NCBI RefSeq assembly: GCF_000331305.1
Contig: NZ_KB217478.1
Span: 7,781,481 to 7,845,480 of the forward strand
Length of the DNA stretch: 64,000 nucleotides
Source: Calothrix sp. PCC 7103
GTDB lineage: Bacteria > Cyanobacteriota > Cyanobacteriia > Cyanobacteriales > Nostocaceae
Reading direction: 5' to 3'
A model generated the notes under the pieces. That model was not told where the DNA came from, did no database searches, and worked only from the letters and a program-made list of their open reading frames with translations. This document shows, in pieces, positions 34,542 through 45,228 of the stretch (positions within the stretch are counted from its first letter, which is position 1; each line of letters opens with the position of its first letter). The position numbers and the translations under genes were made by a program.

Positions 34542-36995
34542 ATGGCTAAGAACGTCATCATTATGATTGGCGACGGTATGGGCTGGGAAATGGCTCGTGC
34601 TGCCGCTACAGCGAATGGCGCCGATTTTTACACCGAAGGTAAAGGTAATGGATTAAGCTTTCAAAATCTTTCAAATTATGCGCTAGCAACTACTTACGGT
34701 ACAACTATTGCACCAGGTAACGGTAAATTTAGTACTGGTAATAGCGCTCTCGATAACTCAATTTCTCAAACAGGAGATAGTCCATTACTTCCTGGTTTCA
34801 CCTTTGACCCCACATACAACCCCGGTACTATAGCATCTGGTGGCGCCAATAATCCTAATCCCAACGCAGTTGGAAACTTAGTCGGTTATGATCCAGCGCG
34901 CGGAGGTATTAATCCTTGGACACCAGGTAACGATAGAGAGTATATCAAATGGAGCTACCCCGATTCAGCAAACACCGCTACAACTTTGTATACAGGCGTA
35001 AAAAGTTACAATAACGCCATTGGTGTAGATATATTTGAGCAACCTTTAGAAAGTGTTCTTGCAACTGCAAACGGGTTAGGTAAATCAACAGGGTTAGTTT
35101 CTTCGGTACCTATCGACCATGCTACACCAGGTGCAGCAGCAGCAAATGTTAACCGTCGCAATAAATATGACGCCGATTTTCCATCGCTCGACAATATCTT
35201 GCAGCAGGAACTTCGAGTTTACCAACCAACAGTAATACTCGGTGGTGGACATCCCCTCTCAAATCCTGCTGACCCCTTACCTGGTGGTGTTGAACCAAAT
35301 ACCAGTAACGAGTTCATTGCTAAATCGACTTACGAAGAACTCAAAAACAATCCCAACAGTAACCGTTACGATTACACATTCTTAGAGCGTGGTACAGATG
35401 CAGCAACAGCACTAGCTAATACTGCGGCAAATATTGACCCAAATAACGGTGAGAGATTACTTGGTCTATATGGAGCGCGCGGACAAAACGGTAACTTACC
35501 TGTAAGTTCAGCCAATGGTGATTACAGCACCACTGGTTTAGATATGTTCAGCGTTTTTACTAGTAAAGGTCTTAAGCAAGATACTACACGTCCTCTTTTA
35601 GCAGGTGAAACAGACGCTGAATTTATTGCAAGAGAGCGTAACGAAAACCCCACTCTAAATGACTTGACAAAATCTGCTCTAAATGTCCTAGAAAAAGATA
35701 AAGACGGATTTTGGTTGATGGTTGAAGGTGGTGATATCGACTGGGCTGCCCATGACAATAACATGGACAACCTTATCGGTACAATGAACGACTTTGACAA
35801 AGCTGTTAAATCTACAATTGATTGGATTAATCAAAACGGTGGTTGGGAAGAAAACCTATTAATAGTCACCGCAGACCATGACCATTATTTAACGTTAACT
35901 TCTGACTTCCCAACTGTACTCAAAGAAAAAGGTGCAGAAGCACTGACAGAAATTGACGACTATAACCAAGTTGGACACTACTGGGGTTCCAATCCTGAAA
36001 AAGATGGTAAATATGGCTGGGGAAATCATTCTAACCGTCCTGTACCAGTTTATTACCAAGGCGCCGGTTCCGAAGTTTTAACTAACTTAGTTGGTAAAGG
36101 CTATAATTCTTACGGTTATGATATTCCTGGTATTTCTGGACTCGTTGATCAAGTGAATATTTACCAAACTATGTACCAAGCAATTACAGGTAAAGCTGCG
36201 GTACAGTATGGTACTGAAGGTGATGAAATACTTTACGGTGGGGATGGTAACGACGACATTGTTGGTGGTGCAGGTAATAACATCATCTATGGCAACGAAG
36301 GTAATAATACATTAGTTGGTGGTGCCGGTGATGACCAACTTTATGGTGGTTCAGAACGCGACCGTCTATATGCTGGTGAAGGCAATAATACCTTATACGG
36401 CAACGAAGGCGATAATATTTTGACTGCTGGTTCAGGTAATAACCTTGCCTACGGTGGTTCTGGCGATGATATCTTTATCTTTGCTAACGGTAACAACACC
36501 ATTTATGCCAACGAAGGAATCAATAATATCAGCGTCGGTTCTGGTAATAACTTAATTTATGGTGGTTCAAAAGCCGATTATATCTATACAGGTGGTGGTA
36601 ATAACATCATCTTTGCAAATGAAGGCAACAACCGCATCACCACTGGTAAAGGAAATGATTTAATTTACGCTGGTTCCGGCGATGATGTTATCTACTCTGG
36701 TGCTGGAGATGACACTATTTACGCCAACGAAGGTAAAAATATTATTTCTGCTGGCACAGGTAATGATACTGTCTACGCCGGTAGCGGAGTTGATAAATAT
36801 ATCCTTGATGCAGGCGCCGGAGAAGTTAGTATCATTGGTTTTGGCGCCAATGACCAAATTAGTCGTGGCAGCACTTTACTAGCAACAGACTTACTTGATA
36901 TTAAAATTAGCGGTAAGGATACTTTAATTAGTAAAGGTAGCGACTTACTAGCAACGCTAAGGGATGTTCAATTGAACTCAGTAAGTATCGTGTAG
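34542..36995 (+). CDS. PhoA-type alkaline phosphatase with RTX C-terminal repeats
   Basis: This 817-residue protein starts MAKNVIIMIGDGMGWEMARA, with metal-ligand D11 in GDG. The nucleophilic serine is probably S142 in PDSANTATTLYTG. Further metal ligands are in MVEGGDIDWAAHDNN and TADHDHY. The phosphatase domain runs to about 550. A beta-roll of GNNxIYGNEGNN and GSGDDxIY nonapeptides (about 560-760) binds Ca2+ and marks type I secretion; there is no N-terminal signal peptide. The last about 45 residues ([19 protein letters not shown]) are nearly the same as in the protein ending at 41300, as expected of a shared secretion signal. A Pho box upstream indicates induction by phosphate starvation. 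Confidence 0.93.
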   Translation: MAKNVIIMIGDGMGWEMARAAATANGADFYTEGKGNGLSFQNLSNYALATTYGTTIAPGNGKFSTGNSALDNSISQTGDSPLLPGFTFDPTYNPGTIASGGANNPNPNAVGNLVGYDPARGGINPWTPGNDREYIKWSYPDSANTATTLYTGVKSYNNAIGVDIFEQPLESVLATANGLGKSTGLVSSVPIDHATPGAAAANVNRRNKYDADFPSLDNILQQELRVYQPTVILGGGHPLSNPADPLPGGVEPNTSNEFIAKSTYEELKNNPNSNRYDYTFLERGTDAATALANTAANIDPNNGERLLGLYGARGQNGNLPVSSANGDYSTTGLDMFSVFTSKGLKQDTTRPLLAGETDAEFIARERNENPTLNDLTKSALNVLEKDKDGFWLMVEGGDIDWAAHDNNMDNLIGTMNDFDKAVKSTIDWINQNGGWEENLLIVTADHDHYLTLTSDFPTVLKEKGAEALTEIDDYNQVGHYWGSNPEKDGKYGWGNHSNRPVPVYYQGAGSEVLTNLVGKGYNSYGYDIPGISGLVDQVNIYQTMYQAITGKAAVQYGTEGDEILYGGDGNDDIVGGAGNNIIYGNEGNNTLVGGAGDDQLYGGSERDRLYAGEGNNTLYGNEGDNILTAGSGNNLAYGGSGDDIFIFANGNNTIYANEGINNISVGSGNNLIYGGSKADYIYTGGGNNIIFANEGNNRITTGKGNDLIYAGSGDDVIYSGAGDDTIYANEGKNIISAGTGNDTVYAGSGVDKYILDAGAGEVSIIGFGANDQISRGSTLLATDLLDIKISGKDTLISKGSDLLATLRDVQLNSVSIV

Positions 36996-37098
36996 TTGAA
37001 ACCAGGATTCTGAGGAACACCCCTCAACACTTTGGTAACAATAAGTAAGATTGTGTAACCTAAAGATGAAGGGATGTAACAGATAAGTCATTTTAAAT

Positions 37099-37166
37099 AG
37101 TAGGGTGCGTGATACCACCAACCTTAAAAAACGAAGCAAAGTAATGGTAGTGTCACGCACCCTACT
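37099..37166. repeat. GGTGCGTGA hairpin between the two phosphatase genes
   Basis: The arms AGTAGGGTGCGTGA (37099-37112) and its exact reverse complement (37153-37166) enclose a loop with ACGAAGCAAAG. The arm core and loop motif match the hairpin at 5986-6045. It may terminate the alkaline phosphatase transcript. Confidence 0.85.
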
Positions 37167-37220
37167 TGTTTTTTGTAACTAATAAATCATCCGTTACATC
37201 CGTTGTATCCGTTGCAAACT

Positions 37221-37250
37221 GTTAATCGTTTATTTGCCTTTTCTTAACTT
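37221..37250 (+). promoter_or_regulatory. Pho-box-like repeats upstream of the phytase/GDPD gene
   Basis: GTTAATCG, ATTTGCCT and CTTAACTT start at 37221, 37232 and 37243, exactly 11 bp apart. The last repeat is identical to that of the alkaline phosphatase promoter. The block CAAGCTTGTGGAATAT with GGCTATAG at 37290 follows, as at 34416. Coordinated phosphate-starvation control is the natural reading. Confidence 0.8.
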
Positions 37251-37385
37251 TTAAGTGCAAAAGTGTAGTTACAAGCTTGTGGAATATGCGGCTATAGTGT
37301 GTTTTTCTTACCACAAGCATAAAAATTAATAATCATACGGGAAAGTTGTATTTTCCTACTCTTTTGTATTTACACATAAAAAACA

Positions 37386-40300
37386 ATGACAAACGCAACA
37401 CTCAAAGGATTCGCGTTCCTTCCTGCTGATACCTTCGCTTCAGGCCCAGTATCAGGTAAAGGCATTTCTGCAAATGGTCGCACTGGCCCGTTTCCTGGAC
37501 AACCTGTTCAAGGATTTAGTGCTGTCCAATTTGCAGAACAAAATCAATTTTGGTTCATGGCTGATAATGGTTACGGCGCCAAAACAAATAGTTCAGATTT
37601 TTTATTACGCATATACAAAGTTGAACCAAATTTTCGTACTAGTTCTTCAGGTGATGGGACTGTAAAAGTAGATAATTTTATTCAGTTAGCAGACCCAGAT
37701 AAAAAAGTACCATTCAAAATTACCAATGAAGAATCACAAGAGCGGTTACTTACAGGCGCCGATTTTGATATTGAATCGTTTGTCATTGCCAAAGATAATA
37801 CTATCTGGATTGGTGATGAGTTTGGACCCTATTTACTACACTTCGATAAAAGTGGTAAATTACTCGATGCTCCAATTGCTACACCGAATGAATTTACATT
37901 AAATACCCTAAATGGACAACCTCCATTGGTAATTGGACACAGAGGCGCCAGTGGTGAATTACCCGAACATACATTAGCTGCATATAAATTAGCAATTGAC
38001 CGAGGTGCTGATTTTATCGAGCCTGACCTAGTTTCTACTAAGGATGGAGTATTAATCGCGCGTCATGAACCAAATTTAATTAACACCACCGATGTTAGCG
38101 ACCGTCCAGAATTCGCAGACCGTAAAACAACTAAAATAGTTGATGGTGTTGCAGAAGAAGGTTTCTTTGCTTCTGATTTTACTTTGGCTGAAATTAAAAC
38201 CCTGCGTGCAATAATGCCGCAAGATTATCGAACTCAAGCTTTTAACGGAGTTTTAGAAATTCCTACGCTTGAAGAAATTATTAATTTAGTAAAACTTGAA
38301 GAATCACTCACCAGACGCAAAGTTGGTATCTATCCAGAAACTAAGCATCCGATATTCCATGATAATTTAGGTCTATCACTCGAAGAAAAGCTTGTTGACA
38401 CATTAGTCAAAACAGAATTTACCGACCCCAAACGAGTATTTATTCAGTCGTTTGAAACTAGTAATTTAAAAGAACTTAATAGTGTATTAATGCCAAATGC
38501 TGGTATTGATATACCTTTAGTGCAGTTACTCGATGCTACCGATGTTCGATTAGATGGTTCGTTAATTGAGACAAAACCTTATGATTTTGTAGTCAGTGGT
38601 GATGAACGTACTTATGCTGACCTGCGAACACCTGATGGGTTGAAAGAAATTGCCACTTATGCTGATGGTATTGGCCCTTGGAAACGAATGATTGTTTCTG
38701 TTAAAGGAGTAGATGCCAATAATGATGGTATTGCCGATGATGTAAATAAAGATGGTGCAATCAACGATGCTGACAAAACCACTTTACCACCAACTAGTTT
38801 AGTTCAAGATGCCCATACCGCAGGTTTACTAGTACATCCATATACATTTCGTAACGAAGGTAGATTTTTAGCGGCAGATTATAACGGTAATCCTGAACTT
38901 GAATATAGACAGTTTATTCAGTTGGGAGTTGATGGTTATTTTAGTGATTTTCCTGGTACAGGTGATTTAGTCCGCGACCAAATTGTGACGCCATTTGTTC
39001 GTTCACCGCAAAACCCCGATGTTCTAGCAACACCTGAATTTAACACACTTGACAAAAAGCCACCTATAGTAATAGGACATAGAGGTGCCAGTGGTGAACG
39101 TCCCGAACACACTTTGGCATCATATAAATTAGCAATTGCCCAAGGCGCCGATTTTATTGAACCTGATTTAGTGGCAACCAAAGATGGTATTCTCGTTGCG
39201 CGTCACGAAAATGCTTTAGCTGTTCTTAACGCTGATGGTAGCCTTAATAATACCGATACTAGTACTGATGTATATGAACGTCCTGAATTTGCTGACCGTT
39301 TAACAACGAAAGTTATCGATGGACGCTCGGTACGTGGTTGGTTTACCGAAGATTTGACATTGGCGGAACTCAAAACTCTCAACGCAATCGAACGTTTACC
39401 AGCTTTACGCGGTACTCGTTTCAATAACGATAAACTTCAAGTTCCAACTTTGGATGAAATTATTGACTTGGTGCAACAAGTCGAGCAAGAAACTGGGCGA
39501 AAAATTGGTATTTATCCAGAAACCAAGCACCCTACATATTTTGCCACCGAAGGTAAGCGCATCGATGGTACTCCCATCAATACCAACTTGGGGCAAAAAT
39601 TAATCGATACTCTTGTTGCCCAAAACTTTACTGACCCCCAACGTGTATTTATCCAGTCGTTTGAAACTGGTAATCTTAGGGAACTCAACGATGCCATCAT
39701 GCCCAACGCGGGTGTTGATATTCCTTTGGTGCAATTATTTGGTGGTGCCAACGACCGTCCGTATGATTTCGTTGTTAATGGAGACAACCGGACTTACGGT
39801 GATTTAACGAAACCAGTTGAACTTAGTGAAATATCTAAATATGCTGCTGGTATCGGACCCAATAAAAGACTAATTGTACCAGCAGGTAGTGATGGTACAC
39901 TTTTGGCGCCTACAACTTTGGTTCAAGATGCTCATGCCGCAGGCTTATTAGTACACCTTTATACACTACGTAATGAGAATGTATTCTTGGCACCGGATTA
40001 CAATGGCAATCCGGCAAACGAATACAAGCAATTTATTGAGTTAGGGGTTGATGGTTATTTTACTGACTTCCCAGGATTAGGAGATACAATCCGTGACCTT
40101 TATGTAGATACACCAGCAGTATCTAATTTAGGTGGTTCTAGAGGTTTTGAAGGAATGGCAATTAATCCTGACAAAACCAAATTGTATCCTTTGCTCGAAG
40201 GAACAGTAGTTGGAGACCCTGCTGGTTCGTTAAGGATTTATGAATTTGATATTGATAAGAGCAAATATCAAGGTTTAGCAGGTTATTACCAAATGGAAAG

Positions 40301-41300
40301 TCCTAATAATGCAATTGGTGACTTTGCTGTTGTGAATGCTAATGAGTATTTAGTCATTGAGCGCGATAATGGACAGGGAGATGCAGCACAATTCAAAAAA
40401 ATCTACAAAGTTGATTTGTCGCAAAAAGACAGTAATGGTTTTGTGAGCAAGCAAGAAATTGTAGATTTACTCAACGTCAAAGACCCTAACGACCTCAACC
40501 AAGACGGAAGCACCAACTTTAAATTCCCCTTCCAAACCATCGAAGATGTTTTAGTAATTGACGAAAACACAATTTTGGTTGCCAACGATAACAACTATCC
40601 ATTTTCCGTTGGTCGTCCTCCTGCCATAGACAATAACGAAATAATACTGCTCGGACTTGATACACCCTTAAATCTGGATCCACGTGTTGGAGTTGCTGGA
40701 CTCAACCTGCCAACCATTGAAATTACAGGTGGCTCCGGAGATGATACATTATATGGCACAGTAGCTTCGGAACTAATTACTGCTGGTGATGGCAATAATG
40801 TTATCTACGGTGGTGAAGGTAATAACTATATTATTGCTGCTTCCGGAAACAACCAAGCTTTTGGTGGCGCCAGCAACGATACTTTCTTTTTAGGCAACGG
40901 AGATAACACCATTTACGCAGGTGAAGGTCAAAACCGTATCTCTACAGGTAACGGTAATAACTTAATTTACGCAGGCGCCGGAGATGATAACATCACCGTT
41001 GGTAAAGGAAATAACACAATTAACGCAGGTGAAGGAGCAAATACCATCACAACTCTTGGTGGTAACAATACTATCTACGCTGGAAGTGGCACCGATAAAT
41101 TCGTCATCAACGCAGGTTCAGGTACAACTACCATAATTGGATTTGGCGCCAACGACCAAATCAGTCGCGGTAGCACTCTACTTGCCACAGATGTACTCAA
41201 CACTAAAATTAACGGCAATGACACCCTAATCAGCAAAGGCAATAACTTAATCGCAACACTGAAAAATGTACAGCTTAACTCACTAACTATCACCACTTAA
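37386..41300 (+). CDS. Phytase-like esterase with two inserted GDPD domains and RTX tail
   Basis: This 1304-residue protein has an unusual nested plan. Residues 1-175 are the first part of an esterase-like phytase propeller ([40 protein letters not shown]). Two glycerophosphodiester phosphodiesterase domains follow (about 180-525 and 558-905), each with HRGASGE.PEHTLA.YK, an IEPDL metal site and ARHE. The propeller resumes at about 912 ([23 protein letters not shown], then [19 protein letters not shown]) to about 1105. An RTX beta-roll and the shared C-terminal secretion end ([19 protein letters not shown]) complete it. It would release phosphate from glycerophosphodiesters and possibly other organophosphates outside the cell. 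A Pho box lies upstream; there is no signal peptide. Confidence 0.9.
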   Translation: MTNATLKGFAFLPADTFASGPVSGKGISANGRTGPFPGQPVQGFSAVQFAEQNQFWFMADNGYGAKTNSSDFLLRIYKVEPNFRTSSSGDGTVKVDNFIQLADPDKKVPFKITNEESQERLLTGADFDIESFVIAKDNTIWIGDEFGPYLLHFDKSGKLLDAPIATPNEFTLNTLNGQPPLVIGHRGASGELPEHTLAAYKLAIDRGADFIEPDLVSTKDGVLIARHEPNLINTTDVSDRPEFADRKTTKIVDGVAEEGFFASDFTLAEIKTLRAIMPQDYRTQAFNGVLEIPTLEEIINLVKLEESLTRRKVGIYPETKHPIFHDNLGLSLEEKLVDTLVKTEFTDPKRVFIQSFETSNLKELNSVLMPNAGIDIPLVQLLDATDVRLDGSLIETKPYDFVVSGDERTYADLRTPDGLKEIATYADGIGPWKRMIVSVKGVDANNDGIADDVNKDGAINDADKTTLPPTSLVQDAHTAGLLVHPYTFRNEGRFLAADYNGNPELEYRQFIQLGVDGYFSDFPGTGDLVRDQIVTPFVRSPQNPDVLATPEFNTLDKKPPIVIGHRGASGERPEHTLASYKLAIAQGADFIEPDLVATKDGILVARHENALAVLNADGSLNNTDTSTDVYERPEFADRLTTKVIDGRSVRGWFTEDLTLAELKTLNAIERLPALRGTRFNNDKLQVPTLDEIIDLVQQVEQETGRKIGIYPETKHPTYFATEGKRIDGTPINTNLGQKLIDTLVAQNFTDPQRVFIQSFETGNLRELNDAIMPNAGVDIPLVQLFGGANDRPYDFVVNGDNRTYGDLTKPVELSEISKYAAGIGPNKRLIVPAGSDGTLLAPTTLVQDAHAAGLLVHLYTLRNENVFLAPDYNGNPANEYKQFIELGVDGYFTDFPGLGDTIRDLYVDTPAVSNLGGSRGFEGMAINPDKTKLYPLLEGTVVGDPAGSLRIYEFDIDKSKYQGLAGYYQMESPNNAIGDFAVVNANEYLVIERDNGQGDAAQFKKIYKVDLSQKDSNGFVSKQEIVDLLNVKDPNDLNQDGSTNFKFPFQTIEDVLVIDENTILVANDNNYPFSVGRPPAIDNNEIILLGLDTPLNLDPRVGVAGLNLPTIEITGGSGDDTLYGTVASELITAGDGNNVIYGGEGNNYIIAASGNNQAFGGASNDTFFLGNGDNTIYAGEGQNRISTGNGNNLIYAGAGDDNITVGKGNNTINAGEGANTITTLGGNNTIYAGSGTDKFVINAGSGTTTIIGFGANDQISRGSTLLATDVLNTKINGNDTLISKGNNLIATLKNVQLNSLTITT

Positions 41301-41310
41301 CCATTAAAAT

Positions 41311-41340
41311 ATTGTGAGATGGGCATCCCTGCCCGTCCTA
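41311..41340. repeat. GAGATGGGCATC hairpin repeat
   Basis: ATTGTGAGATGGGCATCC with the pairing arm GCCCGTCC follows the phytase/GDPD stop by 11 bp. It is the third copy of the family seen at 20788 and 25970, again just after a gene. Confidence 0.75.
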
Positions 41341-41448
41341 TATAAACAATTCCTACCTCTCCCACTATCTACTTAGTAATATAAACAACAATAATCACCA
41401 AACTAAAATGTTAACCTTATCATTGCCACTGCAAAAAATAATCAGGTC

Positions 41449-42204
41449 ATGACATCAGTTGTAGAAATAGATGAAATTTGGAAAGAAGCAGCAAAACGTT
41501 TAAATAATATTTCTGAAGATAAAATTACACCCTTGCTCAAGCAGTATGGGATTTTACCACAACTCTTGCGTGAAATTATTATAGATTGTGCTATTTCATC
41601 TATCGACCTTAGTCAAGAAGAAGTTTTTACAATATATAAACAGTTTTATCAAGAGCAACAGCTAAATTCAGATGGAGATTTACAAGCTTGGCTAGATGCC
41701 CGTCAAATTTCCCGCTCTTTATTAGACTATACAGTTACCCGTGGCGCCAAAGTTGAAAAATTCAAACGAGCAAACTGGCTGAGTCAACTAGAATCATATT
41801 TTATCCAGCGCAAAGCCAAACTAGACCGAGTAGTATACTCATTAATTCGCGTCAATGATATTGGTATTGCCCAAGAATTATATTTTCGCATCGCTGAAGG
41901 CGAACAAACGTTTCAAGAACTCGCAAGCGAGTATTCCCAAGGTTCCGAAGCTTCAACAGGTGGTTTACTTGGACCGATGGAACTAGCAACACCACACCCA
42001 GCATTAGCCAACTTGCTTGCAACCAGTCAACCCGGACAACTACTTCCACCAACTCGTTTGGCAGAATGGTTCATGATAGTTCGACTCGAAAAGTTGATTC
42101 CTGCTAAGTTAGACGAACCAACACAACAACGTTTACTCAACGAATTATTTGAGAATTGGTTGCAAAATCAAGTTAAAGAAGCCTTGAAGCCAGCCGTAGC
42201 ATAG
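41449..42204 (+). CDS. Parvulin-type (PpiC/SurA-like) peptidylprolyl isomerase
   Basis: This 251-residue protein has a helical N-terminal region (about 1-110, SurA_N-like) and a PpiC domain at about 120-220 containing YFRIAEGEQTFQELASEYSQG and GGLLGPMELATPHPALA. There is no signal peptide, so it acts in the cytoplasm. Proteins of this type sit next to type I secretion genes in several cyanobacteria, and here the gene follows two RTX proteins, so help in secreting or holding unfolded RTX substrates is a reasonable inference. One Pho-box-like octamer (GTTAACCT at 41410) lies 32 bp upstream, too little to claim Pho control. Confidence 0.85.
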   Translation: MTSVVEIDEIWKEAAKRLNNISEDKITPLLKQYGILPQLLREIIIDCAISSIDLSQEEVFTIYKQFYQEQQLNSDGDLQAWLDARQISRSLLDYTVTRGAKVEKFKRANWLSQLESYFIQRKAKLDRVVYSLIRVNDIGIAQELYFRIAEGEQTFQELASEYSQGSEASTGGLLGPMELATPHPALANLLATSQPGQLLPPTRLAEWFMIVRLEKLIPAKLDEPTQQRLLNELFENWLQNQVKEALKPAVA

Positions 42205-42303
42205 TAAATATACTGATGCCAGTGACTTTTTGGTGCGAATATAACATAAGTATATTACCGTCTATGAAAATCATTCCTGTTCGAGGATGCCCTACTGTGC
42301 TAT

Positions 42304-43728
42304 ATGAGCGTTATGAGTACTGTTCTGACTGCTGAAAATTCTACTTTACATTCGCAAATAGGTTCCAAGGTTTGCCAAGCTATTATTGCTATTCAAGTAC
42401 AGCAGCCAGGATTACTACTCGATAAGTATAGAGATATACCTTGGCAAAGTAGTCGTCATCAATCTGGTTTGGTTAACAAGTTAACCGAGATACTTGGGAA
42501 AACTCAAGACGAAAAGCTTACACAGCAACTTTTACAGAAATTTTTGAGAGCGTTACTTTCCCCTGAGTCTTTTTCTTCACCTATATTAATTAACTTATTT
42601 AAGGAAATTTCTCAACTTGGTAGTTCAAAACTAGATGGCAACGGCGCCAGTACCAGTAAAATTAATGAAAGTGAAAGTGAAAGTGAAAGTGAAACTAATC
42701 TAAATGTACCTAGTGGTTCCAGTGGTTCTACAGTAAATGAGGAACCCATAAAATCTACTCCTGAGACAGAAAACGTTACAAACAATACGAATCAAGCTGC
42801 GATAACCGATGAAGAAACTCAAGAGAATGTCGATAATACTCCAAATACTTTAGAATCAAATACTTTAGAATCAAATACTTTAGAATCAAATACTTTAGAA
42901 TCAAATACTTTAGAATCAAATACTTTAGAATCAAATACTTTAGAATCAAATACTTCAGAATCAAATACTTTAGAATCAAACACTTCAGAAACTACAAATA
43001 ATACTCCTGGCACCATAGATGATAATACAAACAACGCCGCTTATACACAGGGTGGAGTCGCAGTATTATTATTGGATGCAGAAAACTTACAATTTAATAG
43101 CGAAACTGAAAAATTCTTGAGTTCAGTTTGCAGTTATCCAATTCAAGTGAAAGTTGCTTTTGCAAATTGGTGTCGTAAAGGTAAGCTCGACGCGGAACTA
43201 CATGCACGTAACTATGATTTGATTCATGTACCTTCGGGTAGAGATAACGCAGATGGAAAGATGATAACTTTTGGCTCGTCGATTAATCAGCGCTTTCCAA
43301 ATGCCAAAGAGGTTTTTGTTTGCTCATCAGATAATGTGATGACAAACTTGTGCAATCACATGATGCAAAACGGCTTAAATGTATTTAGGGTAGTAAAACA
43401 AGGTAGTAATTTGACGGTACTTGATATTCAAACTGGTAAAACACATGTTCATACGGTTTTACCAACTATGGAGCAATTTGTCAGTCAAATCAAAGATATT
43501 ATTCGCGAAGAAGAGTCTCGAACTGGGAATCAATGGATGAAATTATCGAAAATGTCTAAGATATTTCACAATAAGTATCATATTGGTGTTAACCAAGTAG
43601 TATCACACCATTTTCAGGGCAAAACCGCTAAGGACATTTTTCTTGAACACGCTGAGTTTGCTGTTCACCATCTTCCTGAAGATTTAGAGACTTTTATCAG
43701 TTTATTTAAGTTGCCAACAAAGGCATAA
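42304..43728 (+). CDS. NYN-domain protein with LOTUS-like C-terminus and repeat linker
   Basis: This 474-residue protein has a helical N-terminus (about 1-105), a low-complexity linker (about 115-240) and a NYN (PIN-like nuclease) domain at about 250-385 with VAVLLLDAENLQ and VFVCSSDNVMTNL as the acidic-site strands. A C-terminal LOTUS/OST-HTH-like domain (about 395-470, NQWMKLSKMSKIFHNKYHIG) follows. NYN-LOTUS proteins are thought to process or bind RNA. The linker contains a run of SE dipeptides and ten tandem NTLES-type pentapeptides encoded by a 15-bp minisatellite. The 3' end overlaps the convergent hydrolase gene by 23 bp. Confidence 0.87.
   Translation: MSVMSTVLTAENSTLHSQIGSKVCQAIIAIQVQQPGLLLDKYRDIPWQSSRHQSGLVNKLTEILGKTQDEKLTQQLLQKFLRALLSPESFSSPILINLFKEISQLGSSKLDGNGASTSKINESESESESETNLNVPSGSSGSTVNEEPIKSTPETENVTNNTNQAAITDEETQENVDNTPNTLESNTLESNTLESNTLESNTLESNTLESNTLESNTSESNTLESNTSETTNNTPGTIDDNTNNAAYTQGGVAVLLLDAENLQFNSETEKFLSSVCSYPIQVKVAFANWCRKGKLDAELHARNYDLIHVPSGRDNADGKMITFGSSINQRFPNAKEVFVCSSDNVMTNLCNHMMQNGLNVFRVVKQGSNLTVLDIQTGKTHVHTVLPTMEQFVSQIKDIIREEESRTGNQWMKLSKMSKIFHNKYHIGVNQVVSHHFQGKTAKDIFLEHAEFAVHHLPEDLETFISLFKLPTKA
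42844..42993 (+). repeat. 15-bp in-frame minisatellite, ten units
   Basis: Ten units of AATACTTTAGAATCA or close variants encode NTLES (mostly), NTSES and NTSET. Seven consecutive units are identical, so the array is young and likely to vary in copy number. Because the unit is a multiple of three, changes keep the frame. The array is also open on the minus strand in two frames, which creates false reading frames there. Confidence 0.95.
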
Positions 43729-44605
43729 ATTGGCGGATTAATCCAATAGTCACAGCAGGCAATTCTAGCTGTGGTGTTAAGCCAACGTTTTCTATTTGTT
43801 CAAAAATGCGGATTGCGTTACTGTTTATTTGGGCAAAACGGCGCCCAATTTCGGGGCCTGTGAACTGAGATTTTTTTCCCCAGATAATTCCTGTAGGGGT
43901 TTTAAGGTCATGTATATATAATGACAAATCGAAGCTTAAATCGCCACGCACAAACGATAATGCGGCATATTCGGCATTTGGCTGCTGTGCCGATTCTAAA
44001 TATGCCTCAATAATTTCTGGAAAAATTCGGTCTTTTTCGGCAAATTGACGTTGCTCTAAAAATGAGCGAATACCGTCTCTTGTCGCGATACCTGTACTGT
44101 AAAGCAAACGGTCAATTATCGGTATGCTGACGATTTGAGCAAAAATACTGCGTGAATAATCCTCACCAAAGTCGGCAAGTCCCGCAGGTGTGGTTAAAAT
44201 TAGCGATTTGAAAAGTTCTGGATGTACACAAGCTACCCTAATTACAAAAGCAGCAGTTAACGAAGAAGCAACTACGGTTACTGGTTCTGGGCAGGTTGAT
44301 ACTAAGAATTCTCGAATTATCGTCAAGTAATCATCTACTTGGTAATTGCGTGCAGGATGCTCTGAACTCCCCCATCCGATTAAATCAGGCGCCAAAACTT
44401 GGTAGAAGTCAGCAAACGCTGGGTAAACTTTTGACCACTCGTAAGCTGAAGAACCACCACCAAAGCCATGTAGAAATACTAAGTTTTCCTTTACTATGTT
44501 TTTTTGCTCGCTTTTTTGCCAAGGGTTGGCACCATTGGTGTAATATACCATTCTACCAAGTGAGGTCATTATAGAGCGTTGCTCAAATCCTAATGGCTGA
44601 AACAT
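43706..44605 (-). CDS. Alpha/beta-hydrolase
   Basis: This 299-residue alpha/beta-hydrolase has the oxyanion segment FLHGFGGGSSAYEW, DLIGWGSSEHP after strand 4 and a nucleophile elbow VVASSLTAAF with S115 as the likely nucleophile (the usual glycines of GxSxG are replaced by A and T). The plan resembles haloalkane dehalogenase or epoxide hydrolase relatives common in cyanobacteria; the substrate is unknown. The last residues overlap the 3' end of the NYN gene by 23 bp in convergent orientation. Confidence 0.85.
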   Translation of the reverse strand: MFQPLGFEQRSIMTSLGRMVYYTNGANPWQKSEQKNIVKENLVFLHGFGGGSSAYEWSKVYPAFADFYQVLAPDLIGWGSSEHPARNYQVDDYLTIIREFLVSTCPEPVTVVASSLTAAFVIRVACVHPELFKSLILTTPAGLADFGEDYSRSIFAQIVSIPIIDRLLYSTGIATRDGIRSFLEQRQFAEKDRIFPEIIEAYLESAQQPNAEYAALSFVRGDLSFDLSLYIHDLKTPTGIIWGKKSQFTGPEIGRRFAQINSNAIRIFEQIENVGLTPQLELPAVTIGLIRQFMPLLAT

Positions 44606-45228
44606 AAATAAATTAGGTTTTTTTAGGAACGGGAAACAAAAAATTGCATTCTCAAGTACTTAACTAACACACTTTATATTTAATTGACCTGTGCCTTACC
44701 TCTCATTTCCCCTATGGTTTGCGATTATTTGCAGCTTTATGTAAATATAAACACTAATAAGCAAATACTAATGAATAGTATTTACTGAGATTGATAATCT
44801 TGTAAGTACTGTCAGGAAAAGCCTACATTTCCCTGGCTGGCAAATTAAGCAGGCGTAAATGTCACCGTAACATTTGTGAAGATTTAGTGATTTTTATGTC
44901 ATACATAGAGTCGAATCATAGCTATACACATTATGATTTTAATGCTAATACGTGTAGCGGGTATTACTTGTAGTACATTAGAATTGCCATGTTTCTGATA
45001 ATCTATTAGAAACATTACTGATAGTACTTAGTGTTCATTCCCTGCAAGCGGCAATCCTTGTAAATCAGTCTTTTACAGTTAATGACTGTGTTTTACAGTA
45101 ATGAAACAAACCTATACACCAACTTTAAAATTTAAGAAAACACGCACTATCACCGAAATTAGAGCGATTGCTTTGTATCTATTGAACAGTGGATTTAATT
45201 TCTCGTTTATGCTAGAGGCGAGGTTTTT
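44606..45228. other. 623-bp intergenic region, nothing recognised
   Basis: It is AT-rich, without a good open frame, tRNA-like fold or family repeat that I can see. Short self-complementary stretches occur near 44830 and 44980-45010, but none is convincing. It contains the divergent promoters of the hydrolase gene and the gene at 45229. Confidence 0.4.

Noticed and set aside
41410-41417. Pho box before the peptidylprolyl isomerase gene
   Set aside because: There is only one GTTAACCT octamer; no second or third repeat at 11 bp is recognisable.
42844-42993. Possible CRISPR-like array
   Set aside because: The units are directly adjacent with no spacers and keep a reading frame. It is a coding minisatellite.
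42776-43034. Two minus-strand frames with repeated LILKY and FDSKV units
   Set aside because: They are artefacts of the 15-bp minisatellite, which lacks stops in several frames. The plus-strand NYN gene explains the region.
44606-45228. Hidden RNA gene in the 623-bp gap
   Set aside because: I looked for tRNA-like and long hairpin structures on both strands and found nothing convincing.
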